Shown piece by piece: positions 1-7,179 of a stretch of 7,240 bases of DNA. Within the stretch, counting starts at the first letter, position 1; every line of letters starts with the position of its first letter. Both the position numbers and the translations under genes were made by a program. Under the pieces are notes generated by a model, which did not search any database, was not told where the DNA came from, and was given only the letters and a program-made list of their open reading frames with translations. Source of the DNA: CAJBLF01 sp041679065 (GTDB lineage Bacteria; Patescibacteriota; Gracilibacteria; Absconditabacterales; Absconditicoccaceae); the NCBI GenBank assembly GCA_041679065.1, contig JBBABI010000061.1:1-7240 (forward strand), written 5' to 3'.

Positions 1-23
1 TGATAGGTATTCCTGTTTATCAA

Positions 24-752
24 CTAATATAATTGAATTCTGAGTAATCTGTCGAAAAAAATCCTCAACTGTGCCTGTTTCTGCTTGTCGGAACTGGTAG
101 GATAATGCATTTCCTTGATCGTTTCCCTAACGCCCATTAGTCAGAATTTTTGTATGAACTCATCAGGTAAGTACTCGGAAAAAATTGTGTCAACTTTGTC
201 CATGAGATTTCGCATCTTTTGCGCAAACCATCCCGGACTAATTCCCATAAGTTCAGGATAGATAGGAAAAATCCTCCCCGTATTATAGTTTTCCTTTTGT
301 ATACCTTCGCTGTTCACTGTTAACTGTTCACTGTTCACTGATTCTTCCTCCGGTGCTTCCGTCTCTACGACATCAGGATGAGAAAACGTTATTTTACCAA
401 ACTTCATAGCAGGTTTGCCGACAATGATGTATCGTTTGTCTTCATGGATCTTACTTGCTAGGAATCCGGAATTAAATATGGTAATCTGACCTTTATTGCC
501 GACAGGATCGACAAAACCGATAGTGTAAATCATCTTTCATCACCTCATGAAAATGCTTTTTTTGAGGATCTTACCCTTCGTGGCAGTAATCCCCTTTTCA
601 TTGAAGATCAATTCATTGAGATTCCTGATAGTCGACCTATCTTCATATGCTCTGGGAAAATACTGCAAAAAATCCTTTACGGTAGCGATACCGTTATCAG
701 CAAGGATCTTGATGTACTTAGGTGTCGTTTTAAGGGTGGTTTTTAGCTCCAT
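24..752 (-). CDS. recG: RecG N-terminal (wedge-domain) part, ended by an in-frame TAG
   Basis: RecG is the ATP-dependent helicase that reverses stalled replication forks and processes branched DNA. Only its N-terminal region is in the window. Reading from ATG 752 with TGA as Gly gives 242 residues. An N-terminal HhH-like stretch (LADNGIATVKDFLQYFPRAYEDR, about residues 18-40) leads into the OB-fold wedge (about 55-120). The family-typical GRIFPIYPE segment follows, then the pre-helicase helix MHYPTS...LLRIQLY. Three TGA codons are read as Gly: a GG pair at 537-542 and one at 141-143. Without recoding the gene splits into two ORFs. The frame then meets TAG at 24-26. RecG proteins are usually about 680-700 residues, so all helicase motifs would be lost. 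The seven codons after the TAG still read like the same helix, suggesting a nonsense mutation, a base error or a pseudogene. It lies 48 bases downstream of the pif1 stop, so cotranscription is likely. The RecG call is firm; intactness is not. Confidence 0.85.
310..340. repeat. Heptanucleotide tandem repeat inside recG
   Basis: Four successive 7-base units of CTGTTCA (the second is CTGTTAA) plus a further CTG. On the coding strand this encodes VNSEQLTVNSE, in the loop between the RecG wedge OB-fold and the GRIFPIYP segment. Because 7 is not a multiple of 3, gain or loss of one unit would shift the recG frame, while three units (21 bases) add exactly seven residues. Confidence 0.85.
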
Positions 753-800
753 GATATAATGATAGATATTTATATTTTGAAAACAATAAGATATACATTT

Positions 801-2336
801 CTACATTTTTTCTAATTCCAAAATTCTATCTACTCTAAATACTCTTTCTCCTCATTGGGTATGACAATATCCCTTTACTCCGAGAAATCAGACTCATTCA
901 TATTCCATATTTCCAATCTCATACGGCTCAAAAACTCTACGAGATGAAATATCTTGAGATTTCAAATACGTCATAGAAATACGTCACTTAGCAGCAATAA
1001 CTTGCTGGAATAATTCGATTTTCTTTTCTAGAGAAAGCAAAAGCTCTGGTCTAGTAGAATGAATCTCTGCGATAAATCTCACTACATTATAATCCAATCT
1101 GATATGACTACGATCTACTTGCGTGGTCAACGTAATTCACGCCAACGTACGACAGCGACTCAACGCAACATAGGTCTGCCCATGAGCAAAAATTCAAGCA
1201 CTCAAATCAATGATCACCTTATCAAAAGTTTTTCACTGACTTTTGTGGATAGTGACCGCCCAAGCAAGGGTAAGTGGTATCTGAGTAAACGAACCCACAG
1301 AAAAAGCATCCAGACGTTTTTTGCTAGGATTATATTCGTATTGAGATACTCTCCATGTATGCGGACCAACCTCGACTTCTTCTCACCCATAGATCTGTAC
1401 CACAATACGATCTTTCTTTAATGAAACAACTTTACCCAAAGTACCATTAACTCGACGCCCATCAGGATCATTGGCTACAAACATTACTTGAGCTCATTTT
1501 TTGAGTATCAACTTAGCATCTGCAGGGAGTTGTCTTCACTGCATCTCGCCTTTTGCATGAGCAGAAAACGTAATAGCAGGATGATTTACATCAGCAAGAT
1601 AGGTATCATTGATGGTATCCACTATAGAATTTGTACCCGCAAGATACACCATACCATCAGTTATCGCTATATCAGTACTCACACAACGGTTGAGCACATC
1701 CAAATGTTTTTGTTGTAAAGTCTTTGTCCTAATAGCATTCAAAAGAGTAATAAATTTCTGATCTGATTGACGATAGACTTTTTCGAGTTCGATAAACTCC
1801 ATAATAAAGGTTTTCTTCTTTATGATTTTTGCATCAAAAAAATAAGGACTAGCGTATTCTTTTACAAAAAAGCCTTTTTCATATTTAGTAACCACAGGAG
1901 GTAATTGATATACATCACCGATCATAATAAGCTGTACGCCACCAAAAGGTTTGGAAGATCATCTAACAATCCTAAGAAACTCATTGATACAGTCCATCAT
2001 GTCTGATCTCACCATAGATATCTCATCTATCACAATAGCATCAAGTTCAGTAAATTTTCCATCTCCTATCTGAAATTTAGCTTCTTGTTTTGCTTTCCTA
2101 ACCGTAACGGTAGGTGGGAATCAAAAAAATGAATGAATGGTTGCCCCTCAGATATTGAGTGCAGCAACTCCGGTAGGAGCCAAAAGTACAATATTTTTTG
2201 ACGTGGTATCCAGAAAATGCATCAACAATGTAGACTTTCCTGTCCCTGCTTTTCCTGTCAGAAAAATATGTTTGTCTGTATATTCCATAATTTCTAAGGC
2301 GTGTAGAGCTATCTCGTCAAAAATCAAATTAGTCAT
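801..2336 (-). CDS. Pif1-like SF1B DNA helicase with C-terminal WYL domain
   Basis: A 5'-3' DNA helicase of the Pif1/RecD-like branch, expected to unwind forked and structured DNA in the cytoplasm. Reading TGA as Gly joins several fragments into 511 residues. Visible motifs are Walker A GKAGTGKST (28-36), motif Ia LLAPTG (51-56), Walker B VIDE (102-105), GDVYQLPP (140-147), VYRQ (187-190), VTIHKSQGKTF (361-371) and YVALSRC (389-395). Residues from about 446 to the end form a WYL-type module (RRVFEPYEI, then VKGYC and RVFRVDRI). In the Thermotoga Pif1 the WYL module is known to bind ssDNA. Thirteen Gly residues are encoded by TGA, including those in HKSQG and LNIGGATIH. The frame is open back to 2492, but ATG 2336 (GGA 7 bases upstream) or ATG 2348 fits the family N-terminus and lies downstream of the predicted promoter. 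The stop is TAG, followed 48 bases later by recG. Confidence 0.93.
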
Positions 2337-2379
2337 ACAATCATCCATAGAATAATAAAAAAATAGCATATCCAAAAAC

Positions 2380-2407
2380 ATACTATTCATCTCTCCCACT
2401 TTGTCAA
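2380..2407 (-). promoter_or_regulatory. Predicted promoter of pif1-recG
   Basis: On the minus strand TTGACA (2407-2402) is followed after 16 bases by TAGTAT (2385-2380), a perfect -35 and a 4/6 -10. Transcription would begin near 2373. This leaves a leader of about 25-40 bases before ATG 2348 or 2336 and argues against the upstream ATGs at 2492, 2390 and 2381. Predicted from sequence only. Confidence 0.5.
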
Positions 2408-2422
2408 ATCTTTTTTTGACAA
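2401..2422. repeat. Inverted repeat over the pif1 -35 box
   Basis: Arms TTGTCAAA (2401-2408) and TTTGACAA (2415-2422) are perfectly complementary around a 6-base centre. One arm contains the predicted -35 box of pif1, so a protein bound here would block the promoter. It could equally be a chance product of two opposed TTGACA-like words. Confidence 0.45.
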
Positions 2423-2518
2423 GAAAACTAGAAGAAATACTACAGACAATGTGAAATAATGACGCAGAAATATTCAAGAAAGAGATTATCAAATATATTT
2501 AATAACTCGGTAATAGTG

Positions 2519-2552
2519 TAATATACATAATCATATTTCACATAATATACAT
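2519..2552. repeat. 10-base direct repeat upstream of the large gene's promoter
   Basis: TAATATACAT occurs at 2519-2528 and again at 2543-2552, with starts 24 bases apart; the second copy abuts the -35 box of the rightward promoter. The spacing is close to two helical turns, as for a regulator site, but the region is very AT-rich and chance is possible. Confidence 0.35.
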
Positions 2553-2580
2553 TTGACAAAAGATAGATAATATTTATAAA
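2553..2580 (+). promoter_or_regulatory. Predicted sigma70-type promoter of the large gene
   Basis: TTGACA (2553-2558) matches the -35 consensus, followed after 16 bases by TATAAA (2575-2580, 5/6). Transcription would start near 2587, about 18 bases before ATG 2605. No clear Shine-Dalgarno sequence lies in that short leader. Confidence 0.6.
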
Positions 2581-2593
2581 GATAATCTTTATA
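2575..2593. promoter_or_regulatory. 19-base palindrome over the -10 box (candidate operator)
   Basis: TATAAAGAT and ATCTTTATA form perfect 9-base arms around a single A. The palindrome covers the -10 box and the predicted start site of the rightward promoter, the classic position of a repressor operator. If transcribed from about 2587, only the right arm would be in the RNA, so DNA binding is more likely than an RNA hairpin. Confidence 0.5.
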
Positions 2594-2604
2594 GATTGAA
2601 CCCC

Positions 2605-5316
2605 ATGAAAAATCTAAGAAACATACCAGATTTGATAAACTCCCCTCATGGCATTGACCATATTTTTTCTCAAATGCAAGAATTTCTGAATACTATTACC
2701 ATCCAATCCAAGGAAGACATCGTCGCCTATTTCAATACGCTCATAAAGTACGCTAACGAAATTATTGCGTTCTATTATGACAACAGAACGAAACAAATCG
2801 ATAAGGATTTTTCGGCTACGATAAGAGATGATGACGACCACCACCTTATTAGTGAAGAAGGAAAATATCACGAAATAATAGATTTTCTCCTTCATGAACT
2901 TTATGATCTTGAAAACAACAATTTCCAGCGGCAGATCAATCACAAGACAGCATTCAAAGACGAGCCAATCACTGCAAATGATATAGCTATCTGACATAAT
3001 GATACTCATTCATGAACCTTGCAAGAGATCTCTGCACAAGAAAGTTTCCCTCAAATTCTCAATGAGTTTCAACAGACGATTCAGAAAACAAATAATAAGA
3101 TATCCTGGATGCTAGAGAAAGAGAATAGAGCTAAACAACAGCAAATGCAGATAAAGAAGCAAAAAAACATAGAAAAAAAACAATCTAAAGCGATCCAGGA
3201 ACTCTTATCTTCAAACGATTCCGATATCACAAAATACGAATCCTCATACGCCAGAGAAGAAGATTTCGCAGACGGATATTACAGCGTCAAAAACATTATC
3301 AAAGAAATATATGCCGAGAAGGAAGAATATTTCAACAATATTTTCCTCTGATTTGATCTTCAGAATGGAAAGTTCAAGACTTCGACAGAGAAAGAGAAAC
3401 AATATCAGAAGTATTTTTTGGATAAGGGGAAACCTATCGTTAGATTACAAGAAGCGAAGATAGATACCTCTAAAAATCTTCCCGTCTTGATTTCACAAGC
3501 ATCATCAGATATTTTAAACATCATGCACAGCAATACAAAGTCCATATTGCAAACAGATGAACAGAAAATCGAAGAACAGATGAAAAATAGCGTTGTCGCT
3601 TATTTTGCCGAAGAGCAAAAGGAAGAGATAAGAAGGATTATCCTTGAAAGATACCAAAGACAGAAAGCCGAGACAGATGAGGAAAAAATGAAGATCATAC
3701 GAAAAGTCATAGGGACATATCACAATACACGATATCACAAAAGACGTAAACTGGATATCGATCTTCCGATTTCTTCCGATATCAAAATATATATAGCCAA
3801 CCATATCCGATGATGCTATGATCAGTCTTGGAGAATGAAGAGAAAGGGAGTTGAGGAAAAAATGACTACGTTACCTGACGCACGGAAAGAGTCGATTTCT
3901 CGTGATGAAGAAAAAATGAAGCAAGATAAGAAACTCATATGAGAAAAGGTCTTCGGCGAATGATTTGATTTCGAAGAGGTAAAGAAAAATGAGGGCTATA
4001 TCCGAGATGTGAAATTTTATAGCATGGGAGGGTATTCGAATATCAGACGAGCACAGATAATGGCGTTAAATGGCATGTATGAATGAAAAATATGATATGA
4101 AAGGATAAAAGAATTTATGGAAGAAATGGATCTATTGGATGGAAATCACAAGGAAAAGATACAGGAAACATTGGAAACACATGCTTTCTTGCAAGACATA
4201 GAAAAGATAAAGAAGATAGAAAAAGATATCCAGGAAAGATTTGATGCATCTTTCATCTTAGATTCTGACAAATTATGTACCATATTACATGCCATCATCA
4301 AACACATATTTGACAACAGGATGCTCTTTCGTGAAAGTGGCGTAAGTAATATAGAGAATGAGATCATTGCTATGACAAAAAGAATGTCATTATATGGAAC
4401 GATGTATAATCACGACACCTCTTTCATCCTGCAAGCATTCGAGCAATGACAGAACGATCTGAAAGAATATTATCAAATAGAGATTTTTCTTGCAATAGTG
4501 AAAAAATTATGATTGACCATACAATACAACAAAGAGAACATTAAAGAAATTCTGCAGAAGGAATACAATCAGATACAATATAATATCAACCACTTCGGTG
4601 TTTACCAGATCAACGAGATAGAGAAAATAAAAAAGACAGCAGCAGATCTTGGCATTAAACTAGTCTTACCTCATCACCCACCACTGGAAGAATATTACAT
4701 CCATAGATTACGCACTCCGGAACGTATCCTAGACAAACAGAGCAAAGAGAATTTCTATAATGAATATGAATGAACGGTTTGATACGACAAAGGAAACCTT
4801 GCTTCAATAGCACAGTTAGAATGATTTTCACAGAATCTGTGAATGTCTTTGAGAAGAGAAGAAGTCCTGAATATAGACATGCGTACATATAGGAATACTC
4901 CGAAAAAATTTAACTTCGACGTAGATATTACCGTTCCCGTGGCAGTGAATTTCCCGAAAGTACAAGTGCTTCTGAAGGGGAATCGGGATGAAAAATGAAG
5001 TATACAGTGACATTACATATTTTTCTATGATCCCAAGAAACATCTCTATTCGCTAATATTTGATGACTCATTCATGAACGCAGAGCTTCTGATACAAAAA
5101 TATAAACTCACCGATCAAGTAATTCTTGGGGGATGATTTCTTATGTTCAATAAAGAGACATCTTCCGTCTTAATAGAAGACAGGATAGATGGCTATCACC
5201 ACGAGCCAAGAATCCTGACGATAACATCGCTGAAAAATGCGATAAAAGACATATTGCCAGACTATAAGATCTTTATCTGAAATGATGGCATGGATAAAAT
5301 GAAAAATTATTTTTAG
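2605..5316 (+). CDS. Large uncharacterised protein, possible C-terminal Janus/PHPT1-like domain
   Basis: A single frame runs from ATG 2605 to TAG 5314-5316 once 18 in-frame TGA codons are read as Gly, giving 903 residues. An in-frame TTG at 2596 is a weaker alternative start. No signal peptide or membrane segment is evident. Residues about 1-770 are highly charged and look largely helical, with a Lys/Gln/Glu-rich coiled-coil-like stretch near 160-205 and further Lys/Glu-rich helices near 325-375 and 510-560; I do not recognise this part. From about 773 the character changes to beta-rich (VDITVPVAVNFPKVQVLL). The end carries LGGG (841-844) and LPDYKIFIGNDG (884-895). These resemble the LGGG and C-terminal PDYEVTWANDG of human PHPT1 at a similar spacing (40 against 36 residues between GGG and PDY). 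A His at 813 could correspond to the PHPT1 catalytic His, but the alignment there is poor. The gene has its own promoter and is convergent with the Nudix gene. The ORF is firm; its function is unknown. Confidence 0.85.
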
Positions 5317-5320
5317 CACA

Positions 5321-5866
5321 TTAACTCAAATATCTCATCAATACACCTACTGACCTATCTTCATGGATTTCTCATTTTTTAATGAGCGAGAGAATTTCTT
5401 TTTTTGTCTTCCATTCCACGTCTATATACTCTCCTATTTCTAATTGCTGTCACTTGGCATGATATGTAAATTTTTTGACTATATAATAATATAAATCCCA
5501 TTCCACTGTCGCTCATGCTTTCGATATATAATACAAGGTAGGATTTTGAATGATTAATCCGGTTTCTTCTTCACATTCACGTTTAGCAGCAGCAAGGGCG
5601 TATTTTTTGATGTTTTTCTTATTCTTATTGTATTCCTTAAGCGTATCAAACACTTTACCACCTGGCAGACGATAATCAAATCATTTCAACTCTTTGCGAT
5701 ATTCCTTAGTAAGGAGAATTTTATCCTTATCGCAAATAATCAGACGAACTCAGGGAGATCTTCTCGCTATTTCAAAAACAAATTCCTGCTCACATATTTT
5801 CACCAGCTGATGCACCACTTCAACAATCTTTCATTGGAAAATAATTTTCTCTTTGATAATCTTCAT
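5321..5866 (-). CDS. Nudix hydrolase, ADP-ribose pyrophosphatase-like
   Basis: Nudix enzymes hydrolyse nucleoside diphosphates linked to another moiety, using Mg2+ held by the Nudix-box glutamates. The frame is ATG 5866 to TAA 5321, 181 residues, with six TGA codons read as Gly; without recoding it is invisible as a single ORF. The box is seen as LPGGKV (67-72) and AAAKRECEEETGL (92-104), matching REUXEEXGU with E97, E100 and E101. The distance from the box Gly to the Arg is about 12 residues longer than the canonical GX5EX7RE, so the loop carries a Lys/Asn-rich insertion (about 76-89). The N-terminal strands and the overall length fit the ADP-ribose pyrophosphatase branch, but the substrate cannot be deduced. 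It is convergent with the large gene (4 bases between stops) and 154 bases downstream of ung on the same strand. No Shine-Dalgarno sequence is apparent. Confidence 0.88.
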
Positions 5867-6020
5867 GAATATTTTTTGAAATAAAATCGTTTGTCATTCT
5901 AAACGAGCATAGTGAAGAAGATAATAAACCTCATTATACCCTTCGTGGATGCTCTCCCGCAACTACGGGATTCAGGGCAACATCCATGTTTCCATACTTC
6001 CATCTTTCAATTTTTCCATT
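5867..6020. other. ung to Nudix intergenic spacer
   Basis: 154 bases with no ORF worth reporting. It holds an interrupted hairpin at 5946-5986. The stretch about 5891-5921 (GTCATTCTAAACGAGC, then TAGTGAAGAAGAT) looks like a decayed copy of the GTCATTCTGAGCGAA-type intergenic repeats seen in many bacterial genomes. That resemblance is from memory and weak. Confidence 0.4.
5946..5986. repeat. Interrupted hairpin between ung and the Nudix gene
   Basis: On the plus strand TGGAT-GCTC-TCCCG pairs with CGGGA-GGGC-ATCCA around a 6-base loop. That is 14 pairs (one T-G wobble) with bulges TTCA and AAC on the 3' side. No T-run follows it in the minus direction, so it is not a standard terminator for ung; it may be a repeat remnant or an RNA processing site. 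Confidence 0.5.
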
Positions 6021-6710
6021 TTATTTTAAGTCTCGATTAATCTCCTTCTCTCCTCTGCTTTTCAATATTTCATTCACCCGGGAGAAATGCTTGCATCCAA
6101 AGAATCATTTATGAACACTAAATGGCGATGGATGTGGACACTTCAAAATAATATGTCTAGTTGTGTCTATAAGCGCTTCTTTACTCTGAGCGAAAGCTCA
6201 CCAGAGAAGGAAAATGATTCAATTTTTCTCATCAGACAACTTCTTGATCACCGCATCAGTAAAAGTTTGCCATCAAATATCTTTGTGCGAAGCAGGAGTA
6301 TCTTTCTTGACCGTCAGAATGGCATTCAAAAGGAATACTCACTGCTGAGCTCGTTTCGTCAAATTTCAACTCTTGGGTGGCAGGATTCACAAATCATCTT
6401 GAAGCTCCTTGAAAATATTTTTTAATGAAGGCGGCTGCCTCACTCCATCTTGGACTGAGAAACATAATCCATGTGCTTCCCCTTCCCCATGATACGGATC
6501 CTGACCAAGAATAACGACCCTGACCTTGTCAAAGGGGGTCAGGTTAAAGGCATTGAAGATATCTGATCCCTTGGGATAGACGACATGCCCGGCCTGTTTC
6601 TCCTGAAGCAGGACTTCCTTGATATGGGAAAAATATGGTTTGACAAACTCCTCTGTCAAGACGGCTTTCCGTGTATGATCCATTTGGATAGTGGTCTGAT
6701 CTATAGTCAT
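6021..6710 (-). CDS. ung: Uracil-DNA glycosylase, family 1
   Basis: Ung removes uracil from DNA and starts base excision repair. The frame from ATG 6710 to TAA 6021 encodes 229 residues, the usual family length, with seven TGA codons read as Gly. Motif A GQDPYHG (69-75) supplies the catalytic Asp71 and Tyr73. Phe84 (GLCFSV) stacks on uracil, Asn129 (LLNAILTV) recognises it, and HPSPFS (193-198) is the Leu-loop motif with His193. The TGA-coded glycines include family-invariant ones: G124 (QQGVFLLN), G146 (GWQTFTD), G171 (LLWGAFAQ) and G202 (HKGFFG). ATG 6710 is preferred because the protein then aligns from its start; an internal ATG nine codons on is possible. A TATAAA at 6746-6741 on the minus strand could be its -10 box, but no good -35 was found. 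Upstream lies the terminator of the putative RNA gene. Confidence 0.96.
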
Positions 6711-6767
6711 GTATATAAGGATACATAAAGATGCTCTCTGTTTATAGTTTTAGGGGGACAATGCAAT

Positions 6768-6792
6768 AAAAAAATCCGCTTTGGGTTTTTTT
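6768..6792 (-). terminator. Intrinsic terminator-like hairpin after the structured RNA
   Basis: A run of seven A (6768-6774) and a run of seven T (6786-6792) flank CC and GG pairs and a 5-base loop (GCTTT in plus sense). Read on the minus strand the 3' arm is a U-tract, so it could end transcription of the structured island before ung. The plus-strand version pairs slightly better (one U-G wobble instead of a C-A mismatch), so it may act in both directions. Confidence 0.5.
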
Positions 6793-6835
6793 AAGGACGC
6801 TTCACTGGGCCTAACTTTCACCCTTCGGGGAGTTA

Positions 6836-6850
6836 TCCAGCTTCGCTGGA
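6836..6850. repeat. Perfect mini-hairpin with GAA/TTC triloop
   Basis: TCCAGC (6836-6841) and GCTGGA (6845-6850) flank TTC. The minus-strand version contains GCGAAGC, known as an exceptionally stable DNA mini-hairpin. A neighbouring CCC-TTCG-GGG (6821-6830, plus sense) forms a UUCG tetraloop hairpin. Confidence 0.7.
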
Positions 6851-7089
6851 CTTCCTCGTTTCACTCAACCGAAGGAGGGAGTCGCGACGTTTTTAGTATC
6901 TGATAGCAAACCATACGAGACGTTGCCGGTAAGGCAGGGCTTTCTGACACAGGGCAGATTTGAGCTTAATGCCATAATAAAATATATTTCCTGCCGTGAG
7001 GGAGCTTGCCCCGCACAAAGCTGCGGGAGACTGGAAAGACCGCTCTGACTAAGCAAACCCCTGGCCGAGACATCGTGTGTGCTGTCGAG

Positions 7090-7133
7090 CCTGCCTGCCG
7101 CCGCGCCTCGTAAAACTACGATGGGTAGGCAGG
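7090..7133. repeat. Long two-part stem-loop
   Basis: The outer stem is CCTGCCT (7090-7096) with AGGCAGG (7127-7133), perfect over 7 bases. The inner stem is CCTCGTA (7106-7112) with TACGA (7117-7121) and GG (7123-7124), one bulged T and loop AAAC. This is the strongest composite helix of the putative RNA. Confidence 0.7.
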
Positions 7134-7148
7134 GCCTAGACTTTTTTG

Positions 7149-7179
7149 CATACTTTTTGTGGCGATGACAAAAAGTATG
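7149..7179. repeat. 12-bp perfect inverted repeat
   Basis: CATACTTTTTGT (7149-7160) and ACAAAAAGTATG (7168-7179) pair without mismatch around the 7-base loop GGCGATG. It lies at the 5' end of the putative minus-strand RNA. A second small hairpin (ATGTC, a UUCG loop, then GACAT in minus sense) overlaps its outer arm, so the two are mutually exclusive. Confidence 0.8.

Noticed and set aside
1059..1421. Plus-strand ORF opposite the helicase
   Set aside because: Antisense shadow of the pif1 gene; the minus strand carries the conserved helicase motifs.
2349..2492. N-terminal extension of the helicase to ATG 2492
   Set aside because: The extra 48-52 residues (hydrophobic, unlike Pif1) have no family counterpart, and the predicted promoter at 2380-2407 would lie inside the coding region.
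2605..5316. Split or decayed gene with 18 nonsense mutations
   Set aside because: All interruptions are TGA, none TAA or TAG, and the same pattern appears in clearly functional ung; recoding explains it fully.
6087..6425. Plus-strand ORF opposite ung
   Set aside because: Shadow of ung; the minus-strand frame holds the family motifs right through this stretch.
7028..7060. tmRNA (ssrA)
   Set aside because: CTGACTAAGCA on the plus strand matches a typical tmRNA stretch, but there is no T-arm GGTTCGA, no CCA end and no tag frame ending in ALAA; an 11-base match alone is not enough.
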